Positions 10,631 to 22,500 of a stretch of DNA of 64,000 nucleotides are shown here, piece by piece. Each line of letters starts with the position of its first letter. The stretch's first letter is position 1. The notes below the pieces were generated by a model. It was given only the letters and a program-made list of their open reading frames with translations, searched no databases and had not been told where the DNA came from. Position numbers and translations under genes: made by a program. Origin of the DNA: Parachlorella kessleri (Eukaryota; Chlorophyta; Trebouxiophyceae; Chlorellales; Chlorellaceae); contig BBXU01000832.1 in the NCBI GenBank assembly GCA_001598975.1, positions 81,791 through 145,790 of the forward strand. The letters are read 5' to 3'.

Positions 10631-12924
10631 ATGGGTGCAGCTCCCATCCGACGCACGGTGTCCCGCAAGCGCCTAGCAATTGAACAACTGCAGGCAGCAG
10701 ACTTCAAGCGCGTTCCGACTGTGTTGCGGTCTGCACTCCTGTCCAATGACGGCCAGCAGCAAAGCCAGGTATGTTCAACACGTGGGTCCCTTCGCCTTGG
10801 CCCTCTTGCCCTGCCGGTGGCCTCCACTTCCCGGTGGGTGGCCCCCTTTGAACGTGTGCTCCTTCCTCCACTCAATGCAGGACTGTATTACTCAATCCAC
10901 CTTCCTGCCTGACCTCTGCCCCCGCCCAAGCACGCCGCCGCCGCCCTGTCCTGCCAGCTGCCCTGCATCGCCGCCCCACCCCTTTGAAAGGTTCCTTCCC
11001 AACAGCAGCAGCACCAGCACAACCAGAGACACCACCAGCGCAGCCCCTTCCCTGCACAATGTGCTCTACAGCGTGCCCGCCCTGCGCTCTGCCATAGCAG
11101 CGGTTGATGGGTTCCGAGTGCTGGTGCTTACGGCCAGGGACGTTGCCTCTCTAGCGGTGGCCCTATGCCTACGAAGCCGCAGCGGCCTTGACAGCACGTC
11201 CCTTGCCAGTGAGCTCTGGTGGGAGGTGGCACGGTCCGCACATCTTAGCAAGGGGGTCCGCCACACTGGCAGCGCTGTGGGTAAGGACAGCAGCCGTCGC
11301 AACTGTCCCCTACCAAGCCATGCTGCTAGCCAGGGCAGCTCTGCCATTGCCGCGATGGGAGAAGTGCTGCAAATAGTGGCGCAGGACCCGCTGCGGCGGG
11401 CAGCAATTCTGCACAGGGCAGCACTGGAGGACTTTGTACTGACGGAGGCAGAGCTGCAGGTGGGACCTCAAACAGAGTTGGCAGTTGTTGTACCAATACT
11501 CTAGCGGGAGGGGTTTGTTCGTGTAGGCACAAGTCATAACTCGCGCATGGCTTTCCACCTAGGAATTTCTCATTCAGTCAGACATTTTGCCTTTCGCAGA
11601 CAGCGGTCTGGGCGTCCCCTTCTCTCCCCTGGTGCAGGGCCTCACTGCCTACCCAGTGGATCGCACCTTCTGGTGCCCCGAGGTTCCAGCCCAGGTCACA
11701 GTGCATGAGCGCTGCTACCCCGCCCACCTGGTGCATCACGCTGCCTACCGCAAGTGGGGCAGCTGTGAGAAGCTGGAACGCGCGAGGAGGCATGCGCAGT
11801 TGGCAGCGCAGGCCCTGTGCCGCCAGCGCCAGGCGCTGCTGGCCCAGAGGTGAGGCAGCTTGAGGGTCTACCATCCGTCCTTTCTTGACTCCCAGGCTAA
11901 CTCGGGGAGGTTGTACTCTTGCTTTAGGGCCATGCCACGTGTCTACTTCCCTTGGTCAACTGCATGGTGGCCCGGACCTGTGGTGTGCTACCTAGAGTTC
12001 CCATACTGGTGGCAGTGCATGGAAGCAACAGTGTCAGCTCTCCACCCCTCCCATGCAGGCTGGCTGATGTTGGGTTTGCAAGCCTGCACAGCACACCACT
12101 GTGTCGAGAGTATGTAGTGACAGGCATGGTGGCTGCGGAGGAGGTTGTTGAGGCACTGGTTAGGGCAAGCCAGTGGCTACAACGGGCCCGTGACTTGACT
12201 GACAGGTGCGGCCACCAAGGCTGAAGGAACTCCCCAAGTTGCTCTGTGGTGCATGCAGCGACCCTAGGTCTGCAAATGCCCCTGGTCAATTCTATGCCGG
12301 TGTCATGGGCGTGGCATTGGAGGTGTAGGCTTAGCAGGCACAACCATACGTGTGGAGGTGGTTGGTAGTCCCCAGCTGCGGCACAGCATAGGCCCGGCGG
12401 GGTACTGCACTTCAAAACCTGCGCTTACTTGTGAATTATGCACATGAGTTCCCTGCTTAAGGCTTGCTGACTGACACACCCGCCACACTGCTTCTAATCC
12501 GTCCTGTCACGAATATCTCATTCCAAATGAGTACACTTGAAAATCATATAGTGCTATTGAGAAAAGACAAACCAAAGCTGCTGTCTGCAGGCTGCGCGCA
12601 GAGGGCCTGAGCAAGTATCGGCAGGCCCCAGTGTGTGCAGAACACCTGCAGCAGCCTGAGCAGTGCTCGCTGACCCAGGTGGTTGCGGCGCTCAAAGTGC
12701 ACCAGCAGCAGTTGGCTGTGCAGCGACAGCGGCTAGTAGTGGCACAGCCAGCCAAACTCTGCAGCGGCGGTGGCCAGGGAGGCCCTGGCACCTGTGGCAG
12801 CATGAAAGGCCTGCTGCCCCTGCTGTGCGCTGTGGGTGACTGCGGGCGCCGGGCGGGGCCTGCCTGTCGCGCACGCTGCTGCCCTGCCCACTGTGTGAAG
12901 CTTCTGTGCAGCTGCCAGAGCTGA
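10631..12924 (+). CDS. Protein of unknown function with Cys-rich C-terminus
   Basis: Five exons (10631-10768, 10881-11459, 11578-11849, 12059-12205, 12591-12924) join in phase to 489 residues. The start is basic (MGAAPIRRTVSRKRLAIEQ). A Pro-rich stretch around residues 55-75 precedes ordered segments such as GFRVLVLTARDVASLAVAL and FWCPEVPAQVTVHERCYP. Two helical parts follow (WGSCEKLERARRHAQLAAQ and MVAAEEVVEALVRASQWLQ). The tail has about nine cysteines in the last 40 residues (CGRRAGPACRARCCPAHC and LLCSCQS), which could bind zinc, but I recognise no finger spacing. Exon 3 uses the acceptor at 11577; a nearer AG at 11590 breaks the frame. No function is assigned. Confidence 0.75.
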
Positions 12925-13986
12925 ATGGAAGGGTATTTGGTGGGAGACTTGGCAGTTATTGTCTTTGGCAACGGGCTGGGCAAGGCCCCATGTTGATCAC
13001 AAAAACTGGCATTTGCTGGCAAACTCAAAACACGCTGATGTTGGAGGTTGTGGGAGGAACCGCACCGATGCTGCTCGTAGAGTGTGGGCTGCAGAGAGAC
13101 AAGCACTGATTGCCTGAGGGTTCTCGAAGAAACTTGACAAACCGTTGTGAGGCTGTTTGCGAGCGTATCTTGCTTACTGGAGTGACAATGCCTGCCGTGC
13201 AGGCTGTCTTGCCTGATTATTGCGCTGTGCAGCCTCAGCTGCATGATTGAAGTTTTCAAAGGCTGTGAGCGGTACAGCCATCAATTTTGAAACACGTCTC
13301 TTTCTTTCTGGGTGCCCTGAGTGGGCACCAATTGCCACCCCGTTGTGTGTGCGGCTGGCTTCGCTTTTGGTACATCTCCTAATAAAATTGCTTTTTCCAT
13401 CTTGCCTGCGAGAGCTCCCTTATTGCCTTAACGTCAGGTCAGCTCTGTGCCTTACTTACGTCGCTCGTTCATAAGTCTTCGTCCTCATACCTCTGTGCTC
13501 CCTACGCCTTAAAGGCACATCCCCGTCACTTGAAATTTGGGAGGTCAAGTTTAGTACCTGAAGAAGCACTCAGTCTGTTTGCTGCACACGTAACCTCTCT
13601 GGTGCAGCCTGTCACATCCTATGAGGGGCACTCCTGCTGCACAGACCACAGGATGACACGTCGGCGCACGAGCGCTGACTGAGGGCTTTAACAGAACCTT
13701 TAGCCCCTGCAAGCTCAAGCTCACATGTGCTGCAAAAAGCCACTCGCACAGCACCAGGTGTGATATCCTTATACACACCACACTAAGCTGCTGCTGATAA
13801 CCCACTGCTTCAGCTTACCTCCGGGGAGACCCCTTGGCTCAAACATCAGCCAGGCCAGGGCATACCCTGCTATGCTCCCAGTCAGGTCACAACAAGTATC
13901 CTCTGTTCCCACTACCTGCCGCCCTAGATAGGATTAAAGCAGCCCCTGCACAGCCGCTCCCACCAACACGCAAGCTCACTCCCTCA
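12925..13986. other. Convergent intergenic region
   Basis: The 3' flanks of the gene ending at 12924 and the poly(A) polymerase gene ending at 13987. An AATAAA lies at 13381-13386. I see no gene; the long plus-strand frame that starts at 13834 is a shadow of the minus-strand gene. Confidence 0.5.
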
Positions 13987-16900
13987 TCAGTCAAAGCGGA
14001 TGTGTCGCGAGCCAGAAGGAGTGACCTTTACTTGCATGTGCCCGCTGCCAGGCTGCTGCCGCTGCCGATGTTCATGGTCAGAGTCTCGGTACGCCCGCCT
14101 GCCAGAGGCGCCCCCGTTGTGGCCGTGCTTATGCCGCTTGCCCTCGCGCTGAGCACGCTGGGCTCCCTCATCAGCATCTCCCGACATGCTGCGCTCCCGC
14201 CGCCGCTTGCCTTGCTTGCCATCCTGCGCGTCACGGTCCATACACGCATGCTGTTTGCAGTCACGTACCGACCACGCCTCGTGCACAAGTCGGAGAGCTC
14301 CCAGCAAGGGTGCTCTCCCCTAGCAGCCGCAGACAGCTCTGAGCTTCACAGAAGAACTGGATATCCTTCTGCCTTTGGCTGTGCATGCCATCCTAGCCAC
14401 CCCTTGAGGGGGATTGACAAACCCATGCTGCCTGCCCGCCTGGCTCCTACTGACTGCCCTGCTGCACCAGGACCTCATCTTGCAAACCGTTGCACATGGC
14501 TGTGGGCACCCGGGAATGCACCAAGTATTCCCCTTGCCGCCCATCCAGATCTCCAATTCTTTTCCGACGAGCAGCAAATGCAAGGCCAGACCAAGCACAC
14601 CCACCTGCTGTTGCTTGCTTCCCCACGTCCAGGGCGTAGGAGAGGAATATACACTACCCACACAGCCCACCTGCTGCGGCCCCTCCCTCCTGCCGCTCAC
14701 TTTCCCCTGCCTTGCACATTTCCCCACGCTGCGGCTGACCCGTCCCAGAACATGCGTCCCATCGTTGGCTAAGCATCTGAAATCCCCGCCCCCCAGCCTC
14801 CCCCCATGGCTACATCGCTACACCTCCCCAATCACCACCACCACTACATTCCCACCATCTCCCCACCTGCTGCCGCCGCCGCTCTCTCTTGCCCCGCTTC
14901 TCCCGCCGCGCCTCCCTATCCCCATAGCCGCCCTCCTCCTCCTCAGCTTCAAAGAGCTGCGGAGGCTGCCGCGCAAACAGTACCGGGTCCAGCCGCATGA
15001 TCCGTTGCAGCAGCGACTCAGAAGGGGCGCTGGGGGCGGTCAGCTGGTTGTAGGCCCAGTCAAACGCAGAGCGGACCTGCTACCCATGCAAAGGAGACTG
15101 AAAGAATTAGGGGGTAGGCGTGGGTGAAGGCTCCCCTTGAGCCGAGGTCAGGGGTTTGCGGCAGCAAAAAGCACAGCGGTGGCAGGCAGCAAATAGTAAC
15201 AAGCCTGGGGCAAGGATGGGGTGTGGGTAAGAACGCGGAAGGCCCTCGGTTGGCTGCGGGCTTACATGCAGCCTCACACGAGATGGTACTTAGGCATGCA
15301 TGGCTAATGGCTAGCTACCATCACCACACTCGAGACTCAAGTCCTATCACTAGCAGCACGTGCGCTCCACACACCACAGCCAGCCTGGTGTTGGGAGGCC
15401 AAAGGACAGCGCGGGACCCACCCTTAAGGCACCGGGGGGTTTGCGCAGTACCCAACCTCAGGATAACCGGTGAATCTACAGACACACCCTCAGGATACCA
15501 GGAAACCTGTGATACACACCCTCAGGGATCCGCGGCACCCACCCTGGAGATGTTGTAGGAGTTGCGGCCCAGGTCGTTGTCGGGGTCGTTGGGGTCCTCC
15601 ACCGCCAGCAGCCACGGCCTCTCCGCCTGCCAGAACCCCTTGTTGCGCTTGTTGAAGAAGGAGCCGCCCCGCCGACAGCTCACGCCCACCTGCACCACAG
15701 AATTACATACGTATTTGTCACACACGACCAACAACAGGGTCTGCAAACACGCCTGGGAGGGGTAACCGCCACCCTGGCACCTCACCCCACTGGAAGGCAA
15801 GGTCCAGGATGACAGCGCACAGCGCTACCCGTACCCCTTCACAATGCAGGGCTAGCGGGCTCCACTGCTGACTACGCAGGTTGTGCCTCAATGCAGCGCG
15901 CTCAGACAGCGCCAACTGGGGCTCCTCTCCAAGCTTCAACTGCCCAGCCGGGGCCCCAATGGGCACCAGCAATAGAAGCCACCCTCCTGTCTGACCTTGC
16001 CCATCTATTCTCCTACCATGCATGGCGTTCTTCCCACTTTACTCAGCCGCTTTGCGCCTCACCCACACCCACGGCCCACAGGTATCAATCAGCAACCCAA
16101 CCATGGCATCAAACACCCTACCTGGTCGTTATTCAGGGAGCGCCCATACAGCCTGAAAAAGTCCACCAGGAGCACGCCAAGATTCGTCTCCAAAGGCGCC
16201 GCCGCCTGCTGCCTGCCGCCGCTGCCGCCGCCTGCGCCGCTGAACCGCTGGCCGCCCTGGGAGCTTGGCTGACGGCTGGGGTGCAGCTGCAGGAAGGCTG
16301 CCACCATGACTAGGAGGGCGTAGGAGCCAAGGCCGCCGGAGTAGACCTGAAGGCAGAAGGAACCTTGGTAGGCAGACAGGCGGACATGCAGAGGAAGTGG
16401 ATTCCGCAGCAGCGAGACTACCACCATGACTACGAGGGCAAGGAACCGCACCCGCCACAGTACAACTGGACACATGGCACAGGGAGGAATACAGCAACAG
16501 ACATGCAGAAAGGTTGCCACAGGGTGCTTAGGTTAAGCTGTCGAGAGGTCCTAGATAGAGTAGAGCAGCGAGCTGTGGTAGTGTGTGACGCCTAGAGGTG
16601 CATAGCCAGGCTTCCAGCAAAAACGAACATAGCAAGTGGTAAAACACTCCAAGATGCAGGAAGTGCAAGCCGCATTCGAATGGGACTAAGGAGGTTGTGC
16701 GGCAGCACATTGCCACGGTGCTCAATGCCTCCTTGCAGCAGCAAAACCAGTGACCTGGGCTGACGGTCAGGCACTGAGCAGCCCGGTCCCGCTGCGCTCA
16801 ATACCTAACCGCCAGCCCATATCACTGAAACTGGCTGCTGCCAGGAGGCATATGCACCATGACCAGCCCTTACTTACACGCAGCAGAGACAAAAAACCAA

Positions 16901-19253
16901 AGCAACATTGGGGTCCAACCAACAACAAGCTGACCTCATTTAGGTCGCGCTGCTGCAAGAAGACCTTGAGCACCATGACGAGGGGTCGCATGGGAGGTAG
17001 CGAGTCCATCAGGTCCCGGACATTCTCAGCAGCCTGCATGGCGTGGGCAAGGTTGTAAGGGGGGTTTCCCATGCACAAAATTCCAATGTCTTCCATGCAT
17101 CGCTGTGGATGGGCTGGGTTTGGAGTGGGGTGCGGGGAGACAACCCAGGCAGTGAGTTTGGGGAGCACATGGCGCCCTCCCTGCACAGCATTGCTTGCTG
17201 CCTCCGACCAGGACGCTCGCCATACTGCTCACACTTGCACACCTCCTAGTGTCACCTGCTTCACAAAGAGAAGTCAGACTCCATACCGGCTAATGCTTGG
17301 CTCGCCCGCTGTGCTGTGCTGTTCTTTAGCCAGTTTCCAGCCTGGCATTTTAGCGCTCTCTGGCGGCAAAGCCATAGCCAGGCTAGAGGGCCGGATGGGG
17401 CTTATAGTTTCAATTTCCACCAATAAGGAAGACTTACCTCGGGGCCATTGGCCACATCGAAGGAGACATCAAAGTTGTAGCCCGACTCCGCCTCCTCAAA
17501 CTTGATGATGGGTACCTTGGCTTTGGCAATAACCTGAGGAACGAGGGGCAGCCAAGCTCAGGGAAGAGAAGGGAGGGAACATGAGAGAAGGCACGAGGAG
17601 TATGCACTCCCGGCTCCCTTCCTAGGACCGTGCAACATTCCGGCTCAGAGGAAGGTTTGCACAACAACACACTGACCAAACCATCCTCGCCACCAGCTCG
17701 ACTCTGCTCAAGGCTTGCTCATCTGCCAGGGCCGCAGCTCCGACCACGTATGCCATACCCAGCTCTCCCCAACGCAGCAGCAGCAGCAGCCCACCGCACC
17801 TGCACATTCTTGGCAAGCTTCTTGCGCAGCAGGCTTTGCGCCAGCGCCTTGAGCCCAGCGGGCACGTCGGCACAGCCAGAGTCGACTACTACCGCATCCA
17901 CATCGCTGGTAGGCAGGTAAAGACCTGCAGATAGCTACCCGAGGCGGTGGTCGCTATTCACTGCTACCGGTCAACAAGCAGTAAACACAAACGTATCACG
18001 CCCACAGTCACAATTTGAAGGACGACTACGACAGCAGAGCTGGTGTAAGAAGGCATGGCCAACATCCCATCACGCTTGCAGCCGTCACATACAGCCGTCT
18101 ACAGAAACAAATCTCGCGACAGTCAGGTCCACTCCTACCCAGCCCAGGCAAAAGACTTGGACCTCAGCAGTGGGCGAGGTGGCCTCCAATGCTGCGCTCT
18201 CCTCTGCCTGCCCCTGCTTATGCAGCTTGCTGTGAGACCCGGCCATGCCCCTGCACACCTGTGGCGAAGCTGCCAAAGACTTTGACCTCGGCTGAGGGCC
18301 AGATGGACTGCACAGCGCCACTGACCCTCTCTAGGGCAGCTTGTCGCTGCTCGGACTCCTCTTCGCTGGGGGCCAGGTATCTGCAGAACTCCGCTATCTC
18401 TGCAGGGTGTGTGAACGGATACTTGTGCAGACAATCATAAGGATAGAAGTCTGCCCAGGTTAGATCTGGAACTATCACACATCTGGGCCAAGTGGTGACC
18501 AGCAGACCAAGTGCAGCATTACATCCTACCAAGTATACTCTCTCAATTGCGTGTGGCATTGCTGCTACATAGCTGTACAGAGCAAGGTAAGTTGGCTCCG
18601 CTTCATGCAGTGCATGGCAGCTTGGCAGCTTGGCCACCGAGCAAGGAACCTTCGCACCTTGATGTAATCGGAGCAGCGGGCTGCGTATGCCCTTCAGCGA
18701 CCGCAGCCAGGGCACCCTGCTCAGAAGCTCTGTGCCCTGGACAGCTGCCGCCGAAGCCGAGGCCCCTGCCGCAGCCGCTGTACCACTTGGCTGCTGGCCG
18801 GCTGGAGGCCCTAGCGGGATGAACTCCTCCAAAGGCTCAGCGGCTGGCTGGGTTGTGGCAGGCCCACTGACACCGCTTGCAGGGATGGCGTCCTGCACTT
18901 GTATTTTCCACAACCCCGCAGTGAGGCAGCCGTGCCTGCTACTAGGTAGTACCGCACCCCTCAGGCAGAATGCTGCCTCCACATCAGCTCGTCCAACCCA
19001 CCTCCACCGGCGCAGCTGGTGCATCGAATGCCAGATAATCTAGCTCAGCATTGCCGTTGTGGCGTTCGCTGGGCAGCTCCGGCCTGACTGGCACAGGCTG
19101 CTCGGGGTACAGTGGCACGTTCTGGGTCTGCTTGCTGCGGGGATTCTCAAGACTGAGGTTGACCTTGATTACATCGTACCTAAATACAGCACTGTCATTA
19201 TGAACTAGCTCGCCTGCAGAAGTCATTGTGCGGTATGCATCCAAGTTACGCAA
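13987..19253 (-). CDS. TRF4/PAPD5-type non-canonical poly(A) polymerase
   Basis: Ten exons (19253-19002, 18892-18658, 18399-18259, 17924-17800, 17533-17438, 17033-16935, 16346-16122, 15689-15543, 15076-14867, 14223-13987) join in phase to 588 residues. The nucleotidyltransferase site is GSFATGLYLPTSDVDAV (residues 205-221) with Asp217 and Asp219, and the third Asp273 lies in YNFDVSFDVANG. VYSGGLGSYAL and the PAP-associated segment EDPNDPDNDLGRNSYNI then RSAFDWAYNQL are typical of the TRF4/5-PAPD5/7 family. These add short oligo(A) tails to nuclear RNAs, usually inside a TRAMP-like complex, marking them for the exosome or for trimming. The C-terminus is Arg/Lys/Glu rich, as in PAPD5. Start could be Met 19226. 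The last exon has two in-frame acceptors (14223 or 14250). Complex membership here is inference. Confidence 0.93.
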
Positions 19254-19567
19254 ACCCCTTGGTACTTCACTGTGACGCTAGTCTACCCTTCTAGTGTATG
19301 TAATTGAAGCTTGTAGCCCTTCTTTGGGTGGTCGTAGCATGCTATAGCATCGTGCCATGCTGGACGAGCCGTGCCACCTAGGCAACATGAGACTGGGGCT
19401 GAGAAATGATGAGTTTGTCCCGCATATTGATTTGACAGTGTTAGTTATTGACCGAGCCTGAGTTTGCCATCATGGTCCATGATGCTGCCTTCCCTTATAA
19501 GGCCCAGTAACCGCAGCCAAGTGGCAACAGAACCCTTCGAAGAGGGTCTCCCATCCAGCCCAGCCAC
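19254..19567. promoter_or_regulatory. Divergent promoter between poly(A) polymerase and farnesyltransferase genes
   Basis: Only 314 bases separate the two divergent start codons. A TATA-like TTATAA at 19495-19500 lies about 70 bases before the farnesyltransferase ATG. A 17-base near-perfect palindrome lies just upstream of it. Confidence 0.45.
19468..19484. promoter_or_regulatory. Palindrome, candidate dyad binding site
   Basis: CATCATGG T CCATGATG is a perfect inverted repeat with 8-base arms and one central base, 84 bases before the farnesyltransferase start codon and next to the TATA-like element. A homodimeric factor could bind here; no factor is identified. Confidence 0.4.
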
Positions 19568-22500
19568 ATGTTTGATGACGGCGTGACCACCGTCACCTCA
19601 CTGGCGCAGCACGAGTTAGAAGAGCGGATCCTGCAGCTCTATCGCGACTATGGGGATGAGGGTTTTGATGAGGGCGACCCTGCGCTCATCCTCACTCGCA
19701 AGCAGCACGCCAAGTACCTAAGCCAGGGCCTGGGCGAGCTGCCGCCAGGTTTCATCGCACTGGATGCCAGCCGCACGTGGATCTGCTACTGGGTGACTCA
19801 CGCTCTGGCCCTGCTGGGTGCGCCGCTGCCCAAGGAAGCCCCCAAGCAGCAGCTGGTGGCCTTCTTGGCCAGCTGCCAGCACCCAGAGGGCGGCTTCGGC
19901 GGCGGGCCTTACCAGCTGGCTCACTTGGCGCCCACTTACGCAGGTGCGTTGCCGCCTTGGAATGGGGAGCTGATTTGCGGCAGACTCTGCGACAGCCTCA
20001 CACATCACGCTACGGCTCTGTTGGTTAGCACGGTTCTCGTGCTATCCATGTAGCTGTTGCGCTTCCGCAAAGCCAGCGTGGGACCCTCCTGTCCCTTCGA
20101 ATCTTGCCAGGGCCTCCCAACATTTGAGATGTTTTTTGCCAAGTTCCCTGCAACCTTCACCAGCATGGCAGCACACAATTCTATGACCTGGACTGAACCA
20201 TCCCTGCCGCTGCCTGCAGCTGTGGCAGCACTTGTCACCCTGGGTGGAGAGGAAGCCTTGGGGGTGATAGATCGGTCCCTGCTATGGAGCTTCCTCCTGC
20301 GGATGTGCGTTCCTCCGTCGCAAGGGGGCGGCATGACAATGCACGAAGGTACGGTAGCAGCAGCCAGCTTGCAAGTAGCCAGCAACAGCACACGGATAAC
20401 CCTCGTGACTGCGGACAGCACAGTGCATGCGTGCGCACGGCAGCAGGGCTTTGCGTTGGTGGTGCTGCACGGCGCGCTGCGCTTTGGCTCCTGCCACCTT
20501 GACTTGGGCGTGCCCATGACGTGGCGCTCTGCTGGCGTGGACTCCCTACATGACCTCTGCGCGAGGAACAATGTAGGGCGTCCCTGCAGCTGAGGAGTTT
20601 TGTACTGGTGCTGCAACTCTTGCTCGCCTTGTCAGGCGGGTTTAGCATGGTCGTATTGGCTCCATCAGGGTACAGTTCCCGTCGTGGGCGGAGTTGGCAA
20701 GGTCTCTCCCCCCCATCAACAGCTTCCAGCCTCTGCCTGCCAGTGTAGGGGGCGAAGTGGATGTGCGGGGCTGCTACTGCGCCTTGGCTGTGTGCCACAT
20801 GCTCCAGCTGGACATGCAGGCGCTGGCAGAGGCCTGTGCCATGGTGGACTACATTAAGGCCTGCCAGGTGGGGCTGCTGCCACAAATTTATTCCAGTTAT
20901 TATTATATCAACCAATTGTCCACCTGAGGCTGTGGCATGGTAGACTACATTGAGGCCTGCCAGCTGGGGCTGCTGCTCTTGACTGAGTTTAGTATCACCG
21001 ATCCCACCTCAGGCTGCGCCATGTTGGACTAGATTAAGGCTTGCCAGGTGGTGTTATTGTGTGCCTCTTTTGAAGTGGTTGAAGTGAAAGGCGCTTGGAA
21101 GGAGCCTGCCCTGATAGAGCATGCTGGGTGTGCGAAGTAGTCTTGGTATCCCTGGGAGGTGGGCTGGGGAGGCACCTGTAAGTTTGGGACTCATCGGCCA
21201 GGTTAATAGCTTGTTTCGCGCTTAAGAAAAAACAAGGATGTGGTAGGATATCGACAGGGGAGTGCTCCCACTGGCAATCTCTGGAGCTGGGGTGGGCATT
21301 GAGCAGTTAACTGAGCCTGCAAAGGCGCCCCATGCTCGGCAGTGGCTTGGATGCAAGACAAAACACACAGCATGGCTGGGCATTAAGCCCTGGAATTGTA
21401 GTCATGGGGGCTGTGACCTCAACTACCCTCACATAGGTACTGCTGGATGGCACAGGTGATGTGGTGCCTATTACCATCCCTTTATATATCAATGTAGAGC
21501 TACGAGGGTGGGCTGGGTGGCGAGCCGTGGAACGAGGGCCATGGCGGCTACACCTTCTGCGGCTTGGCTGCGCTGATGCTGCTGGGGAGGGCGGAAGCCC
21601 TGGACATCCCACGCCTGCTGCACTGGGCTGCGCGATGCCAGGTGGGTGCACTATCCCCCCTTACAAACACCTTTCCTGCTTGCCGGTGAGCACCCTCGCC
21701 AGGCTTGTGCCATGCACTATCAGGATATATGTGAATACAGCAAGCCCCATTGCCAACCTCCAAAATCTTGTGATGCTGAAGCAACGGTCTCCTTACCATT
21801 GGAGCGCCGTCTCCCTTCCTCTCTGCACTGCTTGCGCACTGCGTATGTGGGCAGTGCTGTGCTGTGATGTGATGGGCTTTGTCATGCGAGGCATGACTAG
21901 GGCATGCTATGGGGTGTGTGCAGGGTTCCATGGAGGGAGGCTTCATGGGCCGAACCAACAAGCTGGTAGATGGCTGCTACTCCTACTGGCAGGGCGCAGC
22001 CTTCCCCCTGCTGCAGCAGCTACTGGAGCAGCAGCAGAATCAGCAGCCGCACGATTTGCAGCAGGCACGGCAAGCTCAGCAGGTAGCAAAGCGCAGCAGT
22101 CCCAGCAATGGCGGTGGTGCTCCTCTGGGCGACCCAGCAGAACAGGCGGCTGCTGCAGCAGCTGTGGCAGCTGTGACAGAGCACTTGCTGTCAGGGGCCG
22201 CGGAGGCGTTTGTGGACGGCCTGCCCCCTGCGCTGGCGCCTGTTGAGGTGGCGCAGACGGCGCTGGCGCAGGCGCAGCAGCTGCTGGACGATGTTGTGGA
22301 CCGGTCACTGCAGGTGGGGACGCACAGGCCGGCTTTGAACCACTCTGACTAGGCATACTCAGCCTGTTTGCACGGAACAGTTCATGGAAGAAGGTGCCTG
22401 GAGCGCTTCCGGTGCTGCAGCTGCTGCTCATCGCCTGCCGCCGTCGCCGCCGTCGCTGCTCCTGGTCCCCTTTTCGTCTTGTCGCTGGGTACGTCTTTAA

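Noticed and set aside
13834..15127. Long plus-strand frames of 312 and 237 codons
   Set aside because: They are antisense shadows of the last exons and introns of the poly(A) polymerase gene; their Pro/Leu-rich content is the complement of Arg/Glu/Gly codons.
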